Position numbers and translations under genes: made by a program
The notes under the pieces: model-generated
Database searches by the model: none
Seen by the model: only the letters and a program-made list of their open reading frames with translations
What the model was told of the DNA's origin: nothing
Source of the DNA: Rosa chinensis
Lineage: Eukaryota > Streptophyta > Magnoliopsida > Rosales > Rosaceae
Reading direction: 5' to 3'
Assembly: GCF_002994745.2 (NCBI RefSeq)
Contig: NC_037090.1
Span: forward strand, 12,149,501-12,213,500
Length of the DNA stretch: 64,000 nucleotides
Part shown: positions 22,868-33,941 of the stretch, piece by piece
How positions within the stretch are numbered: position 1 is the first letter of the stretch
Layout of the letters: the number at the start of each line of letters is the position of its first letter

Positions 22868-23151
22868 AGAAGATATTGCAGAGGAAGATGAGGGAGAAAC
22901 CGAGAAATAAATTTGTTATTTTTCTGAAATTTTGTTTTGAAATTCTGGAAGTTTTGCCTTTCATGTGGGACCCACTTGAGATAAGTTGGAATGCCACGTC
23001 ATCTCTTTAACAGCTCCATTTGACGGAATCATGATGAAGTGATCTATCGGATGAGAAATCATAGTCTGAGGGTGTTTTTGATAAAATTAAAAGTCTAGGG
23101 ACTGAATTGATTTTGGACCCAAATTACAAGGTAGTAAACAATATTTAGCCC
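22868..23151 (-). repeat. Right terminal inverted repeat of the MULE
   Basis: Inverted partner of 16982-17287; the outermost bases read ATTTAGCCC on the plus strand. Confidence 0.8.
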
Positions 23152-23160
23152 TTATTAATA

Positions 23161-23728
23161 AAAGAAAAGAAAATAGAAGAAGAGAGAGGGGGACAGGAAC
23201 CAAAACCTCTCTGAGAACAAAATGAAGTAAAGTACTCAAAGTGAGCACTAAGTAATAGTTACAAACTGATGAATAGAAGAAGGATATGCAGTAACGCATC
23301 AACCATATAAATGAAACACACCTATAGTTCATCAGCAACCATGCAGCAGAAACCACCATAACCCAAGCCCCACCTTTTCATGAAGTCTATCAAGCACCAC
23401 AGAATTAGCTAATACGGAAATTCGGTAAACCTTGCAGAATTAGCTATCAAGTAGAATGTTGGACAACCATAGTGTTTGCATTTGAAAGATCTAAGCAACT
23501 GGGTAGAGTTCAGCTTTAGCTGAATTCAAACTAAGTTGTCGAATTTATTAATAAATTCTAGAAAGTAAACTCCAAATCACACATCTTTCGCCAACAATGT
23601 GATGCACTTTTACTGTTAGGTAAAGGTTTTTTTAAACCTGAAATGTGAACAAATTGGAGGGACTAATTATCCACATACAACGAATAAAGAAAGTTGGCAA
23701 TTGGCATCTTCTTGTATTGATCTGTATG
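23161..23728. other. Spacer between the MULE and TR1, 3' side of TR1
   Basis: Holds the presumed 3' UTR of TR1 and AT-rich sequence. The minus-strand ORF at 23087-23359 is hydrophobic by chance. Confidence 0.45.
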
Positions 23729-25687
23729 CTAGAAACCGCTCACTGTAAATCCTCCATCAACATTAACAACCTGTCCATTGATGTAAGAAGCAGCAGGAAG
23801 GCAGAGGAAAGAGACCAAGGATGAAATTTCATTAGGCTCAGCAACACGACGAATTGGAGTTCGACCTATTAATCGTCTGAAATCCTCAGAATGATCATCC
23901 TAATAAAAATTAACGGAGTTTAAAATGTTAGATCGATATAGGTCTCAAAACACAATTGTGCTAGGTTAATAAAATCTATCAAATTGTAGGTTAATTCGGA
24001 GGGCATATTTACATTTTCAACTTTAACACCGGTGTTGACAGCCCATGGCGCTACAGTGTTTGTTCGAATTTTGTCTCTTGCCCACTCACATGCCAAGTTC
24101 TTTGAAATTTGGATAACAGCACCTACGAAATAGCAACAAAAAACGATTAGTGAATTAAGCTCATCAATTAGTTTATAACAGAAAATAGTTTTTTGCTTAA
24201 GAAATTAAGATATTTATGACTCACTCTTTGTTGCTGCATAAGCAGATAGTCTAGGTAGAGCTATGGCACCAGCTATGGAGGCGATAAATACAATACTTGC
24301 ATTTTCTGAGGCCTTCAAGAGAGGGTATGAAAGTTGACAGAGATGGTAAGAAGATTCAACATTGGTACCCATCATACTTGATAAATCTTCTAAAGTATAT
24401 TCTTCGGTTCTTCTCAGGGTAACTGAAGCAGCGTTATTTACCTGCATATACATAATTAAATGAAATGTTATTTCCACTCTCAGTTTCTCGATCTCATTTT
24501 GCTAGACTATTTTTGCAAGTGTTTTAAAATTGACAAATTCAAAATGGCGATTTAAGATTGTAACTTTATAAGTGTAAACGGTTTAAGTTTGACAGATTTG
24601 GTTCGTCCATTGATTTAATCTAGTTTGATACCTTAACGATCATCGATTTGGCTGAAAATTTACAGAAGTGATCTACACATTAGGACTTAAAAACTAAATG
24701 GTTGAGATGCCAAAATGTGACGGATTAGTTAGTCTAATGCCCTATCTCTAGAAAAGACCAAAAAAAGGGATATCTTAGTGGAAGGGCCCTATGTGTGTGT
24801 GTGTGTGTGTAGGTCTTTTATGCTAAGGAGGTCCTTAACTTAGCTTAAGGAACGAAATTCCATATTTTGACTACTTTTCGATCACATATTCACATCTTAA
24901 CCGTTCAGTTTTTAGGTCCTAATTTATAGATCACTTATACAAATTTTCAGCCAAATTGATGATCGTTAAGGTAACGAATTCGATTAAACCAATGAACGAA
25001 CCGAATCTGTCGAATTGGAACCGTTCGTGTTCATTACTGTAAATTGCAGTTTTGAATGCCTTAACGATCATCAATTTGGCTGAAATTTTACAGAGATGAT
25101 CTATACATTATGGACCTAAGAACTGAATGGCTAAAATGTGAATATGTGATCGAAAAGTGGTCAAAAACTGGAAATCCGTTCCTAAGGCTAAGTTAAGGGA
25201 TGTCCTTAGCCAAGAAGGACTGTGTATGTAAGTGTGTGTGTGTGTGTGTGTATCAAGGAGATGTACTTACAAGGATGTTGAGCTTGCCATCAAAGACAGA
25301 CGAGACAGTTTTAATGAGCTCCTCCCTTTGAGATTTGGACGTGAGGTCACAAACTGTGCCACTCACTTTAAACCCCTTTCTCTTCCATTCTTGAACCCTC
25401 TCGTCGATCTGTTCTTGGTTGCGAGCACAGGTATGCACAGTTGCCCCGAGTCCGGCTAGCTCTTCCACAATGGCATATCTAAATCATACGAAATTATTGA
25501 TATGTTAGTCCTGGAACCAAATCATACGGAGGATTCTGAGAAACGAACTGGTGAAACTTGAATTATAAAATACAGAAACGATTGACGAAGATCGAGAAGA
25601 GAGAACTCACCCAATGCCTTTAGTTCCACCGGTAACAAGGGCGGTCATACCCTTTAGAGACCATCTTTGGCTGTTGAACCCCGCCAT
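23729..25687 (-). CDS. Tropinone-reductase-like short-chain dehydrogenase TR1 (260 aa, 5 exons)
   Basis: Exons 25687-25611, 25478-25271, 24441-24225, 24122-24013 and 23899-23729 total 783 nt, all with GT-AG. The protein starts [20 protein letters not shown]. The Rossmann glycine motif TGGTKGIG is at 19-26, followed by HTCARNQ (NADPH-type Arg) and VNNAA at 96. The catalytic set is Asn122 (GTNVES), Ser150 (IASIAG), Tyr163 and Lys167 (YAATK). It ends [17 protein letters not shown]. SDRs of this group reduce ketones with NADPH in the cytosol. Arabidopsis relatives accept small lipophilic carbonyls rather than tropinone, so the substrate here is unknown. It is intact and divergently arranged with TR2. 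Intron 2 (830 bp) is swollen by fold-back repeats. Confidence 0.9.
24540..25255. repeat. Fold-back MITE sequences in TR1 intron 2
   Basis: An inner element (about 24810-25225) has inverted ends (AGGTCCTTAACTTAGCTTAAGGAACG against CGTTCCTAAGGCTAAGTTAAGG, cut here to the shared core) and a palindromic middle (TTCAGCCAAATTGATGATCGTTAAGG and its inverse). It is flanked by GT microsatellites (24790-24810 and 25230-25250). A half copy of the same family precedes it (about 24540-24780). Related copies occur at 54235-54645 and 56195-56610. Confidence 0.65.
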
Positions 25688-27464
25688 TAAATTGTTTGTT
25701 CAAGTGGTTTTGGTTAACGTACAGGTAGGGGAAAGAAATTAGTAAGCTGTATGATGAGTATGAATAATAATGAAGCAGAACTAATATGTGGGTGTTTAGA
25801 TAGGCTATGAAAGCTGTGTTTATATAGGGTTTTTGGTAGACACCGATATTGACATTGACATGAATTGAACCAAATGAAATATTAAAATCATCTAATTAAT
25901 GAGAACAAAAAAGGATCAAACAGCGTTTTTGCCCTCCTTGGGCTGAGTCAAATTTCTTGTTCAATTAGTGATTGGAAATGTCAATTCAATATATTGAATT
26001 TGAACGTAATATATAGAACCATGCACTATGTCAAATATTTATATATTCCTGTATAGGGTTGACCTTGTTCATATATTCGATTCAATACAGGAGGAGGAAC
26101 GTAAACTGGACTTCTTTACATGACATTAATGTATTTAATCAGTATTAGTGCAAAAATGTCATCGTGCTTAATTGATTCAGTTGATGTTATTCTAATTATC
26201 GATCATTTGATATATTAGAATTCAATTTGATAGTATAATAGCATTAACAAAAAAATTTGAAGGGCATGGTGTTGTTGACCTCTTGGAACTTAGTTGACCT
26301 AGTGCAATTAATTATCCGTTGGCTTCAATTTCTTTAGCTTTCAGATACGGCTTGCTCCTATTATGGTCATCTTTATACTGTCATTGGTCATTTACCTACA
26401 TTTTCAAAGTAAGAATTCTACTCTATCTTTGTAAGCTCTAGTGGTTTGACCAAGTAAGCAGAAAATTTGGCCAATTGGTATCATGCAAGAAAACCTAGCA
26501 TATATATAACACTAGAAGAACACTCATTATCAAAATCTAAACTAGTGCTAGGTTTTCTTCAAGTTCAAGGTTAGAAAATTGAGGCTTGGATAATCTGTGA
26601 AGTATAAGTCATAATTAAGACCTTCTATTTTATGGTATATTCAGATTTCAGAAAAAATTAAAATATGTGAAACATGTGTTTGTAGTAGTCTTCCTGTACA
26701 TTTATACAGGAAGCGGTTGAAGTAAAATAATACTTATTTTTTCTTAAACCAACAAAAATAACATATAAAAGTGGGAATTGCTCAAATTGAATGAAACTCC
26801 TCTAGGCCGGACTTCTCTTTCAACTGACTACTAGTACCCTGAACATCCCATGTGTAATTTTTTTTTTTTTTTAACTACTCAGTTTCTCATGATACAATAC
26901 TTTCATTTGCTTGCAAATGGTGAATGTACGACCATGCTAATTTTAAGTGTGGCAGTATGGGTTACCTCCACAAAGTCAACTATACCCTATTGTTCTATAC
27001 CCGTAGGCTGTAGCGTACATTTTACGACGGATGACCTTGTTAGATGAAACTGCAAACGTAATAGCTATAAGAGAATCTAAAGTTGATTTCACAAAAATAG
27101 TGATAATTATGATATAAACATAGTCAAGAATATAGACTCTTGACGTGTTATGGTTCTGTACTTCCACCAATAACATCAATGTATTGAATTGACAATTCCT
27201 AATTTATAAAAAGTTTGACTCAGCCAAATAGGAGGGGCCAGTACGCTGTTTGATCCTTTCTTGCTCATGATCAATCTAAAATTCTGGTATTTCAAGAACG
27301 GTGATCTGCAAGATAGCTATATATACCCACAGCTTTCGTAGATTACAGTCATCCACATATCAGCTCATTAATTCTTTCTTATAAGTCAAGAAATACGCAG
27401 CTAGCTTAATTTGTTGCCCGAACTTCCAGTACGTACTACCAAATACACAGAAGCAAAAAGATCA
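25688..27464. promoter_or_regulatory. Shared divergent promoter region of TR1 and TR2
   Basis: 1.78 kb between the two start codons with no gene. The two ends are partly inverted copies of each other. Near TR2, TTTGACTCAGCC and GCTGTTTGATCCTTTCTTG occur at 27211-27265. Near TR1 the same blocks are inverted (AGGATCAAACAGC, GGGCTGAGTCAAA at 25912-25952). TATA motifs are at 25819-25828 (minus, CTATATAAAC) and 27316-27325 (plus, CTATATATACC), each followed by CACAGCTTTC. Both sides carry TTGACT (W-box core). Confidence 0.6.
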
Positions 27465-28581
27465 ATGGCAGGTTTCAACAGCCAAAGATGGTCTCTGAAG
27501 GGTATGACCGCACTCGTCACTGGTGGAACTAAAGGCATTGGGTTAGTTTTTGCTTCTCGATCTTCATACCAAACATTTCTGTATTTCTGAATTCATGTTC
27601 ACTAGTTCGTTGATGGGTATCTTATTTGGTTAATCTCAGAACTAACCATATCAATTTTTCGGTATGCTTTAGATATGCCATCGTGGAAGAGCTGGCCGGA
27701 CTAGGGGCTACAGTGCATACCTGCGCTCGTAATCAAGAACAGATTGACGAGAGGGTTCGAGAATGGAAGAGCAAGGGTTTTAAAGTGAGTGGCTCAGTGA
27801 GTGACCTCACATCTAAATCTCAAAGAGAGGAGCTCATGAGAACTGTTTCCTCTAATTTTGACGGCGAACTTAACATCCTTGTAAGCTTCACTGGTTTCAT
27901 TATTTTTCTTTTTCCACCTTTCTTAAACCAAGTGTACTTATGCTGGTATGTATAAATGTATGTGTATATAGGTAAATAATGCAGCAACAGTCACTCTAAG
28001 AAATACTACAGAATATGATCTGGAAGATTTGTCAAGTATGATGAGCACAAATGTTGAATCCCCCTACCATCTTTGTCAACTTGCATATCCCCTCCTCAAG
28101 GCCTCCGGAAATGGAAGTATTGTATTCGTCGCCTCCATTGCTGGTTTAAAAGCTCTACCTAGACTATCTGCCTATGCAGCAACGAAAAGTGCCGTCATCC
28201 AGATTTCAAAGAACTTGGCGTGTGAATGGGCTAAAGACGGCATTCGAACAAACGCTGTAGCACCTTGGGCTGTTAACACCGGAGTTGAAGTTGAAAACGT
28301 AAGCATCCCTTCCAAACCTGCAACTATATGTATAGAACTTAACCTTGAAGGTTCTGCATGTGTTAATGAATTTGAGATATCTAACATTTTAAACTTCATT
28401 TTACCTCCAGGATGACCACTCTGACGACTTCAGACGGCTTATAAGTCGAACTCCTATCCGTCGCGTGGCGGAACCTAATGAAATCTCATCACTGGTCACT
28501 TTTCTCTGCCTTCCTGCTGCTTCTTACATCAATGGACAAGTTGTTAGTGTTGATGGAGGATTTACCGTCAGCGGTTTTTAG
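27465..28581 (+). CDS. Tropinone-reductase-like short-chain dehydrogenase TR2 (260 aa, 4 exons)
   Basis: Exons 27465-27541, 27673-27880, 27972-28298 and 28411-28581 give 783 nt, the same length as TR1. Residues match TR1's plan: TGGTKGIG at 19-26, VNNAATV at 96, Asn122, Ser150 (VASIAG), Tyr163 and Lys167 (YAATK), end [12 protein letters not shown]1's intron 3, between ACAAAGA and GTGCTGTT, is absent; the codons run straight through (ACG AAA AGT GCC GTC). So TR2 has a precise intron loss shared with TR3. It is an NADPH-dependent carbonyl reductase of unknown substrate. It looks intact, with a TATA box 140 bp upstream of the ATG. A copia element starts 350 bp downstream. Confidence 0.9.
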
Positions 28582-28930
28582 GAAACTCGATGTAGGATTG
28601 CCAATTAGTCAATCCCTACATTTTCTATATATAACAGTACTCCATACATTCTTTATTCTTTTTTGGTGAAATCACCAGCTTCACAATCAGTAAATTGTGG
28701 TGCAGTTGTTAACAATAAAATGTCGAAGGTCTTTGTGTATATTTTATACTACTTCGTAAAAAAATTGTAAATACACCTCAGTTGAATATGCATACGTACA
28801 GAATTGTTCAGATCTTCCAAATGTGAATAGTTTGTCATATGGCTCAACATCTATCAGACAACGTATATATTGCATTCCAATTACACAATAAGAGGATCTC
28901 TCCAGAAAAATGATATCAAACCGTTCCGCA
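28582..28930. other. 3' flank of TR2
   Basis: Presumed TR2 3' UTR with AATAAAATG at about 28715 as a possible poly(A) signal; ends in the TSD CCGCA of the copia element. Confidence 0.5.
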
Positions 28931-29230
28931 TGTAAGGATTATAGTGATGGTCAAGATGGTCAAGGTTCACTAGTCTTACGAGTAAGCAAGGCAACAGCTG
29001 TGGCTACTAAGGCTGACACGTGTGATGATAAGACTGGTTATCAAGAATTAATTACTATAACTAATTAGCTGAGTTTGTTAGAGTAAAACAGAATTTGTTA
29101 AGCCTAATTCTATATAAAGGCTATGTAAGAATCCCGTGGACCATTCATTCAATATCAGTCACTATTCTTCATCTTCTTCACTCTCTCTCTCTCTTACTTC
29201 TCTGCAAACTCCAGATCTTACATTTTAGCA
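28931..29230 (+). repeat. 5' LTR, copia 1
   Basis: 300 bp; contains CTATATAAAGGC (TATA) about 125 bp before its end. Confidence 0.92.
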
Positions 29231-29239
29231 TGGTATCAG

Positions 29240-29700
29240 ATACCATGATAACATTACCACCATGATGCTATAAGCTTAGAGCTTAAGAAAGAAGACGATA
29301 TACTCACCGAGAGGAAGAGAGTGTTTCAGACAAAATAGCTGAGAGATATTTTCCACAAACTGAATCCAGTACAAATTATTACAACACAAGAGCTATTTAT
29401 AGCAACAAAAACATAAAACCACGAAAAAGAAAAACACACTAGTAGCTAGCTATTACAGACTGTAAAGCCACATAAGCAACAGATGGCTACTTCATGCATT
29501 ACAGCTGGACAACATTTTATTGGCAGATTGATGACTTCATACTAGACCATGCACTTCATGTTGACTCGCTAACAGCTCCCCTCAATCTCAGTGGGGGATA
29601 GCACACTGAGATTGGTACAATGTTGCTTAAACACTGGGTTATGAAGACCTTTGGTAAAAACATCAGTAGTTTGACTTTCTGAGGTACATATTGAAGCAGA
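29240..29700 (-). mobile_element. Antisense copia fragment (RNase H tail plus LTR start) in the leader of copia 1
   Basis: On the minus strand, TSESQTTDVFTKGLHNPVFK encodes the conserved end of a copia RNase H. A GGGGAG-type polypurine stretch and TGTTAGCGAGTC, a likely LTR start, follow. This family differs from the host element. It replaces the normal short leader between PBS and gag. Its borders are estimated. Confidence 0.6.
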
Positions 29701-29804
29701 AGATCAATCTTTTCCTATTCGATCTCTCATTCTTTTCCTCTTCGATCTCTCAATCTTTCTTCTCCGATCTTATCAAGATTCAAGTTTTTTGTTCTTGAGC
29801 AACA

Positions 29805-30362
29805 ATGGTGGCTACTGCTGTGACTCTTCTTGCTAATCTCTTAAGCATCGTCTCGGTCAAACTCGATGACAACAACTATCCCACATGGCATTTTCAGCTT
29901 CGATCTTTGCTTCTTGCTGCTGAGTCTGAGTTAGAATGTGACACAAAATCTATGTCTATGACCTCTATGACTGCAATGGTGGTAAAGAATGGTTCTGTTG
30001 CTTCTCAAGATTCCAAGGGAATTTTGCCTACACCTATGCAAAATGGCTATAATGGCTTTGCTGCTTTTAATAATGGAGGCAGAGGTAATGGTGGAGGCTA
30101 TAGGAACAATGGAGGAGGTTATAATGGGGGATTCAGAAACAATGGAGGAAATGGATTCAATGGGGGAAATGGAAGATTCAGAAACAATGGAGGCAATGGT
30201 TTCAACTCTGGTTGGAACAATGGGAATAGGAATGGGAATCAACAGCAGTTTGGTGGAAATGGAAACAGAAACTTTGGTAACAATGGAGGTTTTGGTGGTT
30301 ATAGGCCTCGGATTGTTTGTCAGATATGTGACAAACCAGGTCATTCATCTCAGACATGCTAG
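29805..30362 (+). pseudogene. Copia 1 gag with a large internal deletion
   Basis: It starts MVATAVTLLANLLSIVSVKL and reads DDNNYPTWHFQLRSLL. It then passes directly into LLAAESELE, which in copia 2 lies after the ~180-residue UBN2 gag domain, so that domain has been deleted at an SLL/LLAA microhomology. A long Gly/Asn-rich region follows, then a CCHC knuckle (CQICDKPGHSSQTC). A TAG stands where copia 2 has Trp. The minus-strand Ser/Ile-rich ORF opposite is a shadow of the Gly/Asn repeat. Confidence 0.8.
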
Positions 30363-33300
30363 CATCTCAGCAAGGTCAATGGTTCTACTTCAGCTTCAAA
30401 CATTCTTGAGTGTCAACTCTGTGGCACAAATGGACACTCTGCAACTGAGTGTAGTCAGAGACTTCAGTTTGCTAAACTGCAAGGTCAACAGTGTGCAATG
30501 ACTGCTTCTTTGCAGCAGAATCATACAACTCCTAATCATGAAGTGTGGATCACAGATTCTGGTGCTTATTCTCACATGACATCAGACATTCAAGTTCTCA
30601 ATAATGTCACATCCTATTCAGCTGGTGATCAAGTTCAAGTTGGTAATGGTGCAAGTCTTTCTATCAAACATATTGGCAATGGTTCAATTTTTCTTAACAA
30701 AAATGCTTTGTTGACACTTAGAAAAATATTACATGTTCCAAAGCTTGCTGCACAGCTTCTGTCTGTCTATCAATTATACAAGGACAATAACTGCAGAATG
30801 ATTTTTGATGAGTTTTCATTTTTCATACAGGGCAAGGTGACGGGCAAGGTGCTGTTTCAAGGTCTCAGTGAGAATGGACTCTATCCTATACCTGTGTCAA
30901 CCTCCAGAAATCTTTTCAACTCATCTTCCATTTCAGAGTCAGCTTTTCTTGGATCAAAAGTCACTCAGTCTCTATGGCATAGAAGATTAGGCCATCCTTC
31001 CAATGCTATGACATCGTCTATGTTAGCAAAGTCTAGAGTACCTTTTCAATCTGTTGAGTCATCTAGTGTTTGTGAGTCTTGTCTTGCAGGCAAGTTTACT
31101 AAACTGCCTTTTCCTACAACTTGTACTAGGTCATCTACACCTTTTCATATAGTTCACTCTGATGTATGAGGTCCCTCTCCACATGTATTCATTGAAGGTT
31201 TTAAGTACTATCTCACCTTCATAGATGATAGTACTCGATTTTGTTGAATTTTTCCACTACATAATAAAGCAGAAGTTTGTTCAAAGTTCATTGCTTTTCA
31301 TTCCTTTGTAACAACTCAGTTTGCTTCTGTTATTAAAATTTTACAAACTAATGGTGAGGGTGAATACCATAGCCATATTTTCCAGTCTTTTCTTGCCAAA
31401 AATGGTATTATCCATCAAAAGTCATGTCCATACACACCACAACAAAATGGACTTGCAGAAAGGAAAAATAGACATATTGTAGAAATTGCAATTACTCTTC
31501 TTCATCAGTCCTTTCTCCCTCCAAAATTCTAGTTCCATGCTTGTGCAATTGCAGTATTTCTTATAAACAGAATGCCTACTCCCACTTTCTCTATGTCTTC
31601 TCTTTTTAAGGTGTTACACTCAAAACCACCTTCTCTGGAGTCATTAAAAGTCTTTGGATGTGCTTGTTTTCCCTTAATGAAGCCTTACAATTCAAACAAA
31701 CTCCAAGTCAAAACTGTTAAGTGCATCTTCTTGGGGTATGCACCAGAGTATAAGGGTTTTATTTGTTTTAATCCTTCCAATTCCAAGTTCATCATTTCCA
31801 GACATGTTGTGTTTGATGAGTCTTCTTTTCCCCATCAATTTCTTAGTTCGTCATCTCAGCCTACTTCTTTTACATCATCATCCTCTCATCCTGTTCAAGT
31901 TATTCTTAGACACCCTTCTAGAAATAAAAATTCAAGTTCTACAGTCCATTCTGCACAGCACCTAGCCACACCTGTCCTCCCTACATCAACACAAGATCAA
32001 TCTTGTTCAAGTTTAGTGCCTATTCCTGCAGTACAACTTCAGAGTTCAGTGTCTCCTATTGCAGGGCAACTTCAGCTATCTACTCCTTCTCATTTATCTG
32101 ATATCGATAAAACTGTTCCTAGCTTTTCAAGTGATTTTGTTCTTTAGCCTGGAGAAGTGTATATTCCTATCTCAGCCATTGAGATTCATTTGAATCCTCC
32201 TGCTACAGAAACAGCTGGTATTATATCTACCTTCATCCCTCAATATGAGATTTCTAAAGTTTCTGTTAATCCTCATGTCATGACAACTAGAAGCAAGAAT
32301 GGAATATTCAAAAAGAAGGCATTTGTTGCTTCTGCATCGTGTGACCTCAATGCTATAGAACCTTCTTCGTATAAAAAGGCTATGGAAATACCAGTTTGGC
32401 AGCAAGCAATGCAAGAAGAATTTGACGCATTAACCAAACAAGGAACTTGGATTTTAGTTCCTCCTCAAGCTGATAAGAATTTGGTAAGCTGTAAGTGGGT
32501 TTTTAAGGTAAAGAGAAATTCGGATGGTTCCATTTCAAGGCAGAAAGCAAGATTGGTGGCAAGGGGTTTTAGTCAAGAAGAAGGTATTGATTATGTAGAG
32601 ACTTTCAGTCCAGTTGTTCGGCATACAACTGTGAGACTTGTTCTTGCTATGGCAGCTCAATTTGGGTGGAAATTACATCAATTGGATGTTAAGAATGCTT
32701 TTCTTCATGGTATTTTGAAGGAAGAAGTATATATGTCCCAACCACCTGGTTTTGAGGATCCAAAGTATCCAACTCATGTCTGCAAGTTACAAAAGTCACT
32801 TTATGGACTTAAACAAGCTCCAAGAGCTTGGAATGAAAGATTTACCTCTTTTCTACCTCAGCTGGGATTCAAGTGTTCTATTGCAGACCCCTCTTTATTC
32901 ATTAAGAGTTCTGGTTTTTGTCATGTATATCTCCTCTTATATGTAGATGATATTATACTTACAGGCAATAGTGCTTCTGCAATTCAGTATGTTAAAGATG
33001 CTCTTAAGAAGGAATTTGAAATGAAGGATTTGGGACTATTACATTACTTCTTGGGATTACAGATTACCTATTTACCAAATGGAAGTTTATTCATTTCACA
33101 AGCTAAGTATGCAAAGGATATTCTTGATAAAGCTGGAATGACTGATTGTAATGCCAGCATCACTCCATGCTTACCTTATTCCAAGTTGCTCAAAGATGAG
33201 GGAGCTCCATTTAAAGATGTCAAAACGTACAGGAGTATTGTAGGATGCTTGCAGTAGCTAACTTTCACCAGACCTGACATTGCATATAGTGTCAATTCTG

Positions 33301-33941
33301 TGTGCCAATTTATGCAAAATTCGACTGAAGTACATTTTCTGGCAGTCAAGTGCATTCTAAGGTACATCAAAGGTACTCTGAACTATGGTATTACTTTTAG
33401 AGCTGCTTTATTGGAGTTAAGAGCCTATACAGACTTGGATTGGGCTGGTGACCCTAATGATAGAAGGAGCACAACAGGATTTGTCATATTTCTTGGTAAC
33501 TGTCCAATCTCTTGGAGCTCACGCAAGCAAACTTCAGTTTCAAGGTCTTCAACAGAGGCCGAGTACAGAGCTATGGCCGACACTGCTTCAGAAGTTCTTT
33601 GGCTGCGACATTTGTTGAATGATCTTCATGTCAAGTTACCTTCTGCTCCTACATTACACTGTGACAATGTTTCAGCCTTGGCCCTTGCTTCGAATCCAAT
33701 TCATAATTCCAAGGTCAAGCATGTGGAAGTGGATGTGCATTTCACTAGGGAAAAAGTGGCCAGAGGTGAGCTAGCTACTCAGTTTGTTCCTTCCTTGCAA
33801 CAGCTAGCATATATCTTGACAAAAGGACTTGGTTCTCCTCAGTTCAAATATCTCTGCTCCAACCTGGTGCTTGGTTCCCTGCATCAGTTTGAGGGGGGAT
33901 GTAAGGATTATAGTGATGGTCAAGATGGTCAAGGTTCATAA
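30363..33941 (+). pseudogene. Copia 1 pol: protease, integrase, reverse transcriptase, RNase H, with multiple stops
   Basis: A second knuckle is followed by the protease (TDSGAYSHM, 30552 on), then the GAG_pre-integrase zinc region (LWHRRLGHPSN ... CESCLAG) and the integrase core (HSDV; QQNGLAERKNRH). RT follows (32157-33257; WKLHQLDVKNAFLHG, LLLYVDDIIL), then RNase H (33300-33941; STEAEYRAMADT, TKGLGSPQF). Stops fall at about 31167, 31246, 31531, 32145 and 33256. The integrase motif reads QTNGEGEY where copia 2 has QADGGGEY, so a catalytic Asp is lost. RT itself is a continuous frame, but no full polyprotein can be made. Confidence 0.9.

Larger units (their letters stand above)
16982..23151. 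mobile_element. Mutator-like element (Pack-MULE type) with ~300-bp TIRs
   Basis: The left end (16982-about 17287) and the right end (about 22868-23151) are inverted copies of each other over about 300 bp. Both begin GGGCTAAATA and continue through matched blocks such as AATTCAATCCCTGGACTTTT, TTTCTCATC, GATAGATCACT, AAAGGCAA and CATCTTCCTCT. Flanks are TTATTAAAA (16972-16980, plus one extra C) and TTATTAATA (23152-23160), matching 8 of 9, consistent with a 9-bp MULE target duplication. There is no transposase inside. Between the TIRs lies a captured exon interrupted by an LTR retrotransposon. Confidence 0.82.

Noticed and set aside
29931..30344. 137-codon minus-strand Ser/Ile-rich ORF
   Set aside because: Antisense image of the Gly/Asn-rich gag repeat of copia 1.
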